20,539 bases of DNA from Candidatus Uhrbacteria bacterium. GTDB lineage: Bacteria > Patescibacteriota > Patescibacteriia > JACQRZ01. Positions 7,887-14,151 of the stretch are shown here, one piece after another (within the stretch, counting starts at the first letter, position 1; each line of letters starts with the position of its first letter). Position numbers and translations under genes: made by a program. The stretch is taken from assembly GCA_016206235.1 (NCBI GenBank), contig JACQRZ010000054.1, positions 1 to 20,539 on the forward strand, read 5' to 3'. The notes beneath the pieces were generated by a model. It was not told the origin of the DNA. It saw only the letters and a list, made by a program, of their open reading frames with translations, and did not search any database.

Positions 7887-7944
7887 GTGACGAGTGTTGA
7901 GTGACAAGTGCTTTTCACTCTACACTTTTCGTTCTTCACTCAAC
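7887..7944. repeat. Facing heptad arrays, rplA-rplK gap (GTGNNNA type)
   Basis: Plus-strand words of type GTGNNNA begin at 7887, 7894, 7901 and 7908. From 7912 to 7944 the same word type continues on the minus strand (GTGAAAA, GTGTAGA, ACGAAAA, GTGAAGA, each 7 bp). The outer arms form a 9-bp perfect inverted repeat, GTTGAGTGA at 7896-7904 and TCACTCAAC at 7936-7944. The right arm contains the rplK TGA stop codon (7936-7938). Confidence 0.75.
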
Positions 7945-8364
7945 AATTTCCACTCCCATCTGGCGGGCAGTTCCTTCGATTGTCTTCATTGCTGCTTCAA
8001 TAGTTCCAGCATTGAGATCTGGCATTTTCTTTTCTGCAATTTCACGAACTTGGGCCTTGGTGAGCTTTCCAACTTTAGTTGTTAATGGCTTGCTTGATCC
8101 TTTTGCAATACCAGTCGCTTTTTTAATAAGCTCAGACGCTGGAGGTGTCTTGAGGATAAAAGTGTATGTTCTGTCTTCATACACCGTAATTTCAACAGGG
8201 GTGATATCGTCTTTTCCTTGCGTTGCTGCATTGAATTTCTGGCAGAATTCAGCAATGTTCAAACCGTGCTGTCCAAGCGCTGGACCAACGGGAGGCGCAG
8301 GGTTTGCCTTGCCAGCAGGGATTTGGAGCTTTATCAATGCTTTTATCTTTTTAAGAGCGGCCAT
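7936..8364 (-). CDS. rplK: 50S ribosomal protein L11 (uL11)
   Basis: Binds the GTPase-associated centre of 23S rRNA and forms the base of the stalk contacted by translation factors. The 142-residue length is standard. KLQIPAGKANPAPPVGPALGQHGLNIAEFCQKFN near the N-terminus is the universally conserved loop, and the C-terminal rRNA-binding part includes the usual GT(I)xxAxxxxGTARQMGVEI ending. The gene lies between nusG and rplA, the conserved bacterial order. No Shine-Dalgarno is present: the bases directly before ATG belong to the TAGGTTC-type heptad array, and the stop codon lies in the GTGNNNA array, so the gene is bracketed by repeats. Confidence 0.98.
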   Translation of the reverse strand: MAALKKIKALIKLQIPAGKANPAPPVGPALGQHGLNIAEFCQKFNAATQGKDDITPVEITVYEDRTYTFILKTPPASELIKKATGIAKGSSKPLTTKVGKLTKAQVREIAEKKMPDLNAGTIEAAMKTIEGTARQMGVEIVE

Positions 8365-8368
8365 AGAT

Positions 8369-8449
8369 TAGGTTCTAGTGATTAGGTTTTAGGTTCTAGT
8401 TTATCGGACTACGTAAGGTTAGAGGCAACCTAGTACCTAGCACCTACTA
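8369..8449. repeat. Facing heptad arrays, rplK-nusG gap (TAGGTNN type)
   Basis: Five consecutive plus-strand heptads start at 8369, 8376, 8383, 8390 and 8397 (TAGGTTC, TAGTGAT, TAGGTTT and so on). On the minus strand, three TAGGTNN heptads occupy 8446-8426 and follow directly on the nusG stop codon (TAG, 8449-8447). The 22-bp centre (8404-8425) is not heptadic. The arms face each other and can pair imperfectly (AGGTTCTAG against AGGTGCTAG). Confidence 0.75.
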
Positions 8450-8992
8450 AACTTTTTTGACTTGGAGGAAATCAAGTTCAACAGGTGTTTCGCGGCCGAA
8501 CATTTGTACCAGTACCTTTACTTTGCCGCGTTCTTCGTCAACTTCGGTAACTTTGCCTTCAAAATTCTTAAACGGTCCGTCAATAATCTGTACAGCGCAG
8601 TTGGGTACAAGATCGATTTTGTATTTCGGCTCCTCCATACCCATACGCTTCTGAAGATATTCAATTTCCTCGTCTGAGATGGGAGTAGGGGTTGTTCCTG
8701 CGCCAATAAATCCAGTAACATTGGGTGTGTTTCGAACAACATACCATGAGTCGTCAGTGACGATCATGTCAACAAGCACATAGCCAGGAAAAATTTTTTC
8801 AACGACCACTTTACGCTTACCATTTTTAATTTTAATTTTTTTTTCAGTCGGTATAAGTACGTTAAAAATACGATCTTCCATATCCATGGACTCAATTCTT
8901 TGCTTGAGGTTCCGGACCACATTTTCCTCATACCCTGAATACGTGTGGATCGCGTACCATCTTCGACCTTCTTCGAGTGACTGTTTTGGCAT
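8447..8992 (-). CDS. nusG: Transcription termination/antitermination factor NusG
   Basis: Binds the RNA polymerase clamp and links it to ribosomes or Rho. The 181-residue length fits. The N-terminal NGN domain shows RRWYAIHTYSGYEENVVRNLKQR and KIFPGYVLVDM...WYVVRNTPNVTGFIG. The C-terminal KOW domain shows VQIIDGPFKNFEGKVTEVDEERGKVKVLVQMFGRETPVEL. It lies in the conserved secE-nusG-rplK-rplA order. The ATG at 8992 is preceded by AT-rich TTCGAAT-type heptads with no Shine-Dalgarno, and its TAG stop opens the TAGGTNN array. Confidence 0.98.
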   Translation of the reverse strand: MPKQSLEEGRRWYAIHTYSGYEENVVRNLKQRIESMDMEDRIFNVLIPTEKKIKIKNGKRKVVVEKIFPGYVLVDMIVTDDSWYVVRNTPNVTGFIGAGTTPTPISDEEIEYLQKRMGMEEPKYKIDLVPNCAVQIIDGPFKNFEGKVTEVDEERGKVKVLVQMFGRETPVELDFLQVKKV

Positions 8993-9107
8993 ATTCGATT
9001 AAATTCGAAATTCGAATCTCTAAATTCGGAACATTAATGTTTCAATATTTTTTATTTTGATTTTAAAATTTGTTTCGTGCTTCGTGCTTTGGATTTCGTG
9101 TTTTCTA
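8993..9107. repeat. Two heptad arrays, nusG-secE gap (ATTCGAA and TTTCGTG types)
   Basis: On the plus strand, ATTCGAA-type heptads start at 9003, 9010, 9017 (divergent) and 9024, with an outlier at 8993. After an AT-rich spacer, TTTCGTG/CTTCGTG heptads start at 9073, 9080, 9087 and 9094, and the next unit at 9101 contains the secE stop codon (TAG on the minus strand, 9107-9105). Unlike the two neighbouring gaps, the two arms use different words. Confidence 0.7.
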
Positions 9108-9314
9108 CTGCGGTGTGAGTATTCGTTGGATAACATATGAAAAAAGCATATCCAATGCGCCAAGAAATATCGCAACAACTGCGCTGAATACAATAACCAT
9201 GAGCGTATGGTGGATGGCTTGTTTTCGTGAAGGCCATACAACCTTTTTCATTTCAAAATAGGAATCTTTTACGTAGTTTCCGAGCCTATTTTTCGCATTA
9301 GAAATAGCAGCCAT
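9105..9314 (-). CDS. secE: Protein translocase subunit SecE
   Basis: Small essential subunit of the SecYEG channel that clamps SecY in the membrane. The 69-residue single-membrane-span form is typical of most bacteria. The amphipathic helix YFEMKKVVWPSRKQAIHHT carries the family signature KKVVWPSR, and the transmembrane helix LMVIVFSAVVAIFLGALDMLF follows. It is the first gene of the minus-strand operon. A consensus promoter lies about 50 bp upstream of the start, with a hairpin in the leader. The upstream rpmG found in many bacteria is absent. Confidence 0.96.
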   Translation of the reverse strand: MAAISNAKNRLGNYVKDSYFEMKKVVWPSRKQAIHHTLMVIVFSAVVAIFLGALDMLFSYVIQRILTPQ

Positions 9315-9332
9315 ATTGCAGATTCTAGGTAA

Positions 9333-9357
9333 TTAAAAAAGCCTGTTGAGGGCCTTT
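9333..9357 (-). promoter_or_regulatory. Terminator-like hairpin at the 5' end of the secE leader
   Basis: On the minus strand the predicted transcript begins with an AAAGGCC arm, a 7-nt loop and a GGCTTTT arm (one G-U pair), and the T-run continues into TTAATT. The hairpin lies between the promoter (9364-9391) and the ATG (9314). It could act as an attenuator, as a 5' stabilising stem, or have no function. Confidence 0.45.
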
Positions 9358-9363
9358 AAGAGT

Positions 9364-9391
9364 ACTATAGCATATGATATTGAACTGTCAA
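9364..9391 (-). promoter_or_regulatory. Consensus sigma70 promoter for the secE-nusG-rplK-rplA-gatB operon
   Basis: On the minus strand, TTGACA (9391-9386) and TATAGT (9369-9364) are separated by 16 bp, close to consensus. The predicted start is near 9357, giving a leader of about 43 nt. No other good promoter is evident between the operon genes. Confidence 0.8.
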
Positions 9392-9443
9392 TAAGATGGA
9401 CATAGAGAGGAAGAAAAACATATGACTCACCGAGCCTGATATT

Positions 9444-9474
9444 AAAAAAGAGGGCATCGAATCGAACACCCTCT
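9444..9474 (-). terminator. Intrinsic terminator after the TraB-like gene
   Basis: On the minus strand, AGAGGG (9474-9469) and CCCTCT (9454-9449) form a GC-containing 6-bp stem around a 14-nt loop, followed by a run of six T. It begins 6 nt past the stop codon of the gene at 9481-10266 and separates it from the secE operon. Confidence 0.75.
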
Positions 9475-9480
9475 ATACTG

Positions 9481-10266
9481 CTAGTACGTTGTACTTTGAA
9501 TTTTCATATACCTTAGAAGCGCTTCAGCGCGCTCCACATGTCGGGTTCCAAAGAGTACGACACCATGCCGAAGTTTTCTTTTTTTCATGAACGCAATCAT
9601 GCGAGCTATACCGATGTCTGTTCGTACATCGAGCACGGCACGTTCGTTAACGCCCCCTAGGTCTAACTCAATGAGATAACCATGTAGCTCATCAAGTCCA
9701 ATCGGATCACTCAGACCTGCCATCGGAATTTTTGGGTGTTTTTTCATATACCTAATCCATGGCTGGCCGGTAATACTATTCTCCACCTTTTGCATAACAT
9801 CTGCTTTGCGTGGAGTAAACCCGTATGACATCTCGACGCGCCTAATAACATCTCGAATAAAGCAGTCCATTGTCAGCTGTTCACAATTTGATCCTTCAAC
9901 ACCGACGCTATCTTGATTGAGGTGATCGAGTAGGGCAAGAACCTTCTTGTCACTCGCGTTTATTTCTTGATCGATATTGGGTGGCGCTTCAAATGGCCCA
10001 CCATGCACCATACCTATAACATCGATGCGGATCGGATTACGTACTTGTTTGAATGAAGTGCTGACAAACAATTCCTGCGACTGAACTTCACTTAATCTCG
10101 TTGCTGGATTATCAATGTGCTTAGGAATGAGGGTCTTAAGCGTTGTCCAAGCACGTTGCCATTTATATGGCCCAGAATCACTAGTTGCTTCTGCTCTGTC
10201 ACCCCCAGATATCAACAGTATAAGACTTATAACGATTATCTCAAGAAACCTGTGAGCGGTTCTCAT
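9481..10266 (-). CDS. Exported hypothetical protein, possible TraB/PrgY-like fold
   Basis: The 261-residue protein has an N-terminal signal peptide (hydrophobic core EIIVISLILLIS, possible cleavage after RAEA near 27) and no lipobox cysteine. The mature part shows IGMVHGG at 84-90, SVGVEGSN near 120-127 and VVLFGTRHVERAEALL at 236-251. This arrangement of an N-terminal 'G..HG', a central acidic 'VEG' and a C-terminal 'G..H' recalls the TraB/PrgY/GumN and ChaN-like superfamily, some of which are proposed metalloproteases. The catalytic role is inference and no close relative is recognised. It is a single-gene unit, with its own promoter (10298-10326) and its own terminator. It has no strong Shine-Dalgarno, only a G-run 7 nt before ATG. 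Confidence 0.7.
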   Translation of the reverse strand: MRTAHRFLEIIVISLILLISGGDRAEATSDSGPYKWQRAWTTLKTLIPKHIDNPATRLSEVQSQELFVSTSFKQVRNPIRIDVIGMVHGGPFEAPPNIDQEINASDKKVLALLDHLNQDSVGVEGSNCEQLTMDCFIRDVIRRVEMSYGFTPRKADVMQKVENSITGQPWIRYMKKHPKIPMAGLSDPIGLDELHGYLIELDLGGVNERAVLDVRTDIGIARMIAFMKKRKLRHGVVLFGTRHVERAEALLRYMKIQSTTY

Positions 10267-10297
10267 CGTAAACCCCCATGTTAAAAGAACTAGTGCC

Positions 10298-10326
10298 TTT
10301 GTATCACTTTTTTAACAGAAAGTCAA
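10298..10326 (-). promoter_or_regulatory. Promoter of the TraB-like gene
   Basis: On the minus strand, TTGACT (10326-10321) and TACAAA (10303-10298) are separated by 17 bp. The predicted start gives a leader of about 25 nt. The -10 box is imperfect. Confidence 0.5.
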
Positions 10327-10335
10327 TACCTCAAT

Positions 10336-10365
10336 ATCAGCTAAATATCAATATTCTTAGCTGAT
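10336..10365 (-). other. Inverted repeat spanning the gyrB stop codon
   Basis: ATCAGCTAA (10336-10344) and TTAGCTGAT (10357-10365) form a perfect 9-bp stem with a 12-nt loop. On the gyrB transcript the stem includes the last lysine codons and the TAG stop. No T-run follows on the minus strand, so it is more likely a 3'-end stabilising hairpin than a classic terminator. Confidence 0.5.
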
Positions 10366-12398
10366 TTTGCGTGTACTTGAATAAAACGTTTGCGAGGCTC
10401 AACTTCCGATCCCATAAGAATATTGAAGACCTCGTCGGCGCGTACAGCATCTTCAACCGTAACTTTTTTCAGAACACGGTTTTCTGGATTCATCGTTGTT
10501 TCCCAGAGCTGCTCAGGATTCATTTCACCAAGACCTTTATAGCGCTGGAGCGAGACTTTTGGCCCAGTCACACTCTCAGTTTCCGTTGCTTCTCCTTCCT
10601 TAGTAGCCGATTCAACTTCGCCTTCGAAGGACTTCGGCGCAACTTGTTTTGTTGCTGCTTTTGTCTTGCCTTTTTTTTCTGCATCAGCATTATATTCTGC
10701 AACAATCCTTTCCTTTTCTCCATCGGAAAAAGCGTATTTAAATGACTTTCCGTAAGCAACTTTATAGAGCGGAGGTTGCGCAATATAGACGTAGCCCTTT
10801 TCAATCAATTGCGGAAGGTGTCGATAGAAAAGCGTTAACAACAAGGTGCGAATATGCGCTCCATCCACATCGGCGTCGGTCATGATGATAAGCTTGTGAT
10901 AACGCAGGGCATCAACATCAAATTGTTCACCAATATTTGTGCCAAGCGCTATAATGAGCGATTTGATTTCATTAAAAGCAAGGATTTTATCTAGGCGTGA
11001 TTTTTCCACATTCAAGATTTTACCCTTGAGCGGTAAAATGGCCTGGAAATGCCTATTCCGTCCCATCTTGGCACTTCCGCCTGCGGAATCGCCCTCCACA
11101 AGAAACAATTCAGAAATGCTTGCGTCTTTCGAGGAGCAGTCCGCAAGCTTGCCTGGAAGTGTGAGGCCTTCGAGTACGCCCTTGCGCAGAACCGTCTCGC
11201 GTGCTGATCGAGCTGCAAGACGTGCCCGAGACGCTAGGAGACACTTTCCAATAATTGCCTCTGCCTCTTTTGGGTGTTCCTCAAGGAAAATAGCGAATGC
11301 ATCGGAAAAGATAGCGTCGACAGCGGTTCGAGCCTCAACGTTTCCGAGTTTTGATTTTGTCTGTCCTTCAAACTGCGGCTCTGGAATTTTGAGACTTAAA
11401 ACAGCTGTCAGCCCCTCACGCACATCATCGCCTGTAAGATTTTCATCTTTTTCTTTTAAATAACTCTTTGTTCTTGCAAAGCTGTTGAGGGTACGTGTGA
11501 GTGCAGTGCGAAATCCAACCATATGCATGCCGCCTTCAGGGTTTAAAATATTGTTGGTAAAGGCCAACACATGCTCTTTGTACTCATCTACATATTGTAA
11601 AGCGAGCTCAACATTAATATTTAGGCCTGAATCATAAAGTTTTTCTACATAGAAAATAGTCTCGTGTTTAGGCTGTGTATGGTGATTGAGGTACGAAACA
11701 TACGACTTAATGCCGCCTTCGAAAAAGAACGTATAGAGAGATCCCTGTTTTCCCTCGCGGGAGTCAATTGCCGTAATTTTAACCTGCTTAGTCAAATAGG
11801 CCTGCTGGCGCAAGCGGTCTAAAATGGTTTCCCACTTGAAGTCTTTCACCGAAAAGATTTTCTCAGTATCTGGCTTAAAGATGATTTTTGTGCCAGTGCC
11901 ACGCGCAGTTCCTACAGCCTTCACTTTTGCCTTTGGAACACCAAGTTTGAATTCTTGCGCATACAGTTTACCGTCGCGTTTTACCTCGGCTCGAACATAT
12001 GTCGAAAGGGCGTTTACCACAGAAATACCTACGCCATGGAGTCCGCCAGATACTTTATACCCTCCTTGCCCAAACTTACCTCCAGCATGGAGCTTCGTCA
12101 TAACAGTTTCAAGCGTAGAAACACCTGTTTGCCTGTGTATTTCAACTGGAATGCCGCGACCGTTATCTTCCACAGAGACCATGGCATCGGGGAGTAGTTC
12201 AAGGGTAATTTCATTGCAAAATCCAGCCATTGCCTCATCAATGGAGTTATCCACAACTTCCCAGATAAGGTGGTGAAGCCCTTCCTCAGCAGTATTTCCA
12301 ATATACATGCCCGGGCGTTTCCGTACTGGATCAAGGCCCTCAAGGACAGCGATGTCTTTTGCGCCATAGTCAGCGCCTTTTTTTGCGTTTTTTGCCAT
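10341..12398 (-). CDS. gyrB: DNA gyrase subunit B
   Basis: ATPase subunit of gyrase, which introduces negative supercoils together with GyrA (not in the window). From ATG 12398 the protein has 685 residues. The GHKL ATPase domain has E47, VDNSIDE 49-55, DNGRGIP 78-84 and GGLHGVG 118-124; the QTK loop is at 346-348; and the TOPRIM domain has EGDSAGG 435-441, PLKGKILNVE and DADVDG 508-513. The C-terminal tail has QRYKGLGEMNPEQLWETTM. A low-complexity insert rich in K, E, A and T (about 568-614) replaces a short linker and makes the protein longer than the usual 640 or so. ATG 12398 was chosen because the alignable MAKNAKKGADYGAKDI starts there; a TTG at 12428 would add ten residues. ParE is less likely given the motifs, but gyrase versus Topo IV depends on the partner. 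Confidence 0.93.
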   Translation of the reverse strand: MAKNAKKGADYGAKDIAVLEGLDPVRKRPGMYIGNTAEEGLHHLIWEVVDNSIDEAMAGFCNEITLELLPDAMVSVEDNGRGIPVEIHRQTGVSTLETVMTKLHAGGKFGQGGYKVSGGLHGVGISVVNALSTYVRAEVKRDGKLYAQEFKLGVPKAKVKAVGTARGTGTKIIFKPDTEKIFSVKDFKWETILDRLRQQAYLTKQVKITAIDSREGKQGSLYTFFFEGGIKSYVSYLNHHTQPKHETIFYVEKLYDSGLNINVELALQYVDEYKEHVLAFTNNILNPEGGMHMVGFRTALTRTLNSFARTKSYLKEKDENLTGDDVREGLTAVLSLKIPEPQFEGQTKSKLGNVEARTAVDAIFSDAFAIFLEEHPKEAEAIIGKCLLASRARLAARSARETVLRKGVLEGLTLPGKLADCSSKDASISELFLVEGDSAGGSAKMGRNRHFQAILPLKGKILNVEKSRLDKILAFNEIKSLIIALGTNIGEQFDVDALRYHKLIIMTDADVDGAHIRTLLLTLFYRHLPQLIEKGYVYIAQPPLYKVAYGKSFKYAFSDGEKERIVAEYNADAEKKGKTKAATKQVAPKSFEGEVESATKEGEATETESVTGPKVSLQRYKGLGEMNPEQLWETTMNPENRVLKKVTVEDAVRADEVFNILMGSEVEPRKRFIQVHAKSAKNIDI

Positions 12399-12460
12399 GC
12401 TCTTTTGGGTATCAAAAATAAACAACAAGGACGCATTTTTTGTACCTTATTGATAGTAAA

Positions 12461-12488
12461 AGTATAGCATAAAAACGACATCTGTAAA
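12461..12488 (-). promoter_or_regulatory. gyrB promoter
   Basis: On the minus strand, TTTACA (12488-12483) and TATACT (12466-12461) are separated by 16 bp, with an extended -10 TGC before TATACT. The predicted leader to ATG 12398 is about 56 nt. It is divergent from purF. Confidence 0.7.
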
Positions 12489-12521
12489 ATAAAGTGATGT
12501 AGCCAGCACGTAACGTTTTGC

Positions 12522-12550
12522 TTTACTTAAGTAGTACCCCCTGCTAGTGT
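12522..12550 (+). promoter_or_regulatory. Possible purF promoter
   Basis: TTTACT (12522-12527) and TAGTGT (12545-12550) are separated by 17 bp, with TG at 12542-12543 as an extended -10. The -10 box is poor, so this is the best candidate rather than a firm call. The intergenic region between gyrB and purF (12399-12586) holds nothing else I can identify. Confidence 0.35.
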
Positions 12551-12586
12551 AATAGTATTGATCTTTTACAATCGAGGAGGGAAAGC

Positions 12587-14149
12587 ATGTGCGGAATTGC
12601 AGGCGTGTATAATGTTGGCCATGCAAGTAAGTACACATTTCATATGCTTCATGCGCTCCAGCCTCGCGGTCATGACGGAGCTGGTATCGCATCAACAGAT
12701 GGCGATGATCTGTTTGTGCAGAAAGGCCCCGGCCGTGTTGTGCAAGCTTTTCGCAACGTAAATTTCAAACAGCAGTTGTTAGGAGATATGGCGATTGGCA
12801 ATAATCGCTATGCCACAACAGGGAAGAGCTCTACGTACAACCTTCATCCTTTTGTGATGTGGCTCGATATGCCGTATGGCAGAGAAAAAGTTGCGATCGT
12901 GCATAATGGCAATATTACGAACTATGAGGAGCTGAGAGAGGAAGTTATAACAAGAGGATGCATCGTTCCCGATGACTCAAGCGACACAAGAATCATGTTG
13001 TATCTTATCTATCTCTCCCAAAAGGAGACGCTCTACGATCGAATCCGCGACGCGTGTTCGCGAGTACAGGGAGCCTTTGCATTTCTTATTATGAGTACGA
13101 AAGGCTTTTTTGCATTTACTGATCCTCAGCTCTTCCACCCGCTTGTGATGGGCAGAGAGGGCAATGATTCATATTATTTCGCCTCAGAAGACGTTGCTTT
13201 TCATGCATTGAACGATGCAACATTGGCACGGATTGATGATATCGCCCATCTTAATGGAGGTGAAATCGTCGCTTTTTTCAATGTTGAAGGTCAATTCTCA
13301 AGAGAGAAGAGTCCTCATTTCATGGGTGGCAAGCCAAGGGATGTACGATTGTATGTGAATCAGCCGCGGCAGATGATTCGTGAGGCGCGAGTTCCCGCAA
13401 AGCGGTCATGTCACTGCACGTTCGAGCATATCTATTTGGCTGCGAGAAAATCCACACCTTTTGGTATGCCAAGTGAACAAGTGCAGAGAACTCTCGGTGC
13501 ATCGCTTGCGCAGTGGGATTTTCAAGATAGCGACTTTCTTACGGAATTGCCCGATCTTGTGCTTGGCGTACCCAATTCCGGATTATGGACAGCAGAGTGC
13601 TACGCAAACGAATTTGCTGAATTGTATAAAAAGGCGTACCACAAACACCCTGGATTAACATATCATCAAAGAGGGATTATGGTTAATGAAGGTGTTGACC
13701 GTACGTTTATTGAACCGAATCAAAGTATTCGCGAGACATTGATGAAGAGGAAATTTAACATCGATGTACATACTGTGCAAGGAAAGAGTATTGTGGTGAT
13801 TGATGATTCCATCGTACGTGGAACGACCATGAGGACGCTTGTGCGGCAACTTCGTGAGTGTGGTGCGCGCGCAATCCATCTACGTAGCGCCGCGCCGAAG
13901 CTGATTCATGAGTGCATCCATGGGGTCAATATCGAGACTACGGATGAACTTATTGCCGCACAGCACACTGTCGAAGAGATTCGTGCTCTACTTGACGTTG
14001 ATTCGCTAAAGTTTAACACCATTCCGGGATTGCTCGCGGCAGTCGGTGATCCATATGATGACCGCAGTTGTACAACATGCTTTAGTGGCTCTCCACCCGA
14101 TACGGATAGTTATGCTATGAAGCTGAAACTGCCCATATACGCCCCATGA
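12587..14149 (+). CDS. purF: Amidophosphoribosyltransferase
   Basis: Makes 5-phosphoribosylamine from PRPP and glutamine, the first step of purine synthesis. The N-terminal Ntn glutaminase begins MCGIAGVYN, with the expected nucleophile Cys2 after Met removal, and has RYATTG and VHNGNI. The phosphoribosyltransferase half has the PRPP loop VVIDDSIVRGTTMR (403-416). Cysteines at the places used for the 4Fe-4S cluster of Bacillus-type PurF are present: C277 (or C275) in SCHCTFEHIY, C443 in HECIHG, and C495/C498 in SCTTCFSG. Length 520. Strong Shine-Dalgarno GGAGGG 8 nt before ATG. No other purine gene is nearby, and the gene ends 2 bp before a convergent gene. It could be a standalone biosynthetic remnant or serve another phosphoribosylamine-type role. 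Confidence 0.93.
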   Translation: MCGIAGVYNVGHASKYTFHMLHALQPRGHDGAGIASTDGDDLFVQKGPGRVVQAFRNVNFKQQLLGDMAIGNNRYATTGKSSTYNLHPFVMWLDMPYGREKVAIVHNGNITNYEELREEVITRGCIVPDDSSDTRIMLYLIYLSQKETLYDRIRDACSRVQGAFAFLIMSTKGFFAFTDPQLFHPLVMGREGNDSYYFASEDVAFHALNDATLARIDDIAHLNGGEIVAFFNVEGQFSREKSPHFMGGKPRDVRLYVNQPRQMIREARVPAKRSCHCTFEHIYLAARKSTPFGMPSEQVQRTLGASLAQWDFQDSDFLTELPDLVLGVPNSGLWTAECYANEFAELYKKAYHKHPGLTYHQRGIMVNEGVDRTFIEPNQSIRETLMKRKFNIDVHTVQGKSIVVIDDSIVRGTTMRTLVRQLRECGARAIHLRSAAPKLIHECIHGVNIETTDELIAAQHTVEEIRALLDVDSLKFNTIPGLLAAVGDPYDDRSCTTCFSGSPPDTDSYAMKLKLPIYAP

Positions 14150-14151
14150 TC

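Noticed and set aside
7887..9107. CRISPR array or minisatellite
   Set aside because: Units are 7 bp, degenerate and without spacers, and no cas genes are present; the gaps differ in word, so it is not one satellite.
9444..9474. tRNA fragment because of GTTCGATTC on the minus strand
   Set aside because: The flanks do not form a T-stem and there are no acceptor or anticodon arms; the terminator explanation fits better.
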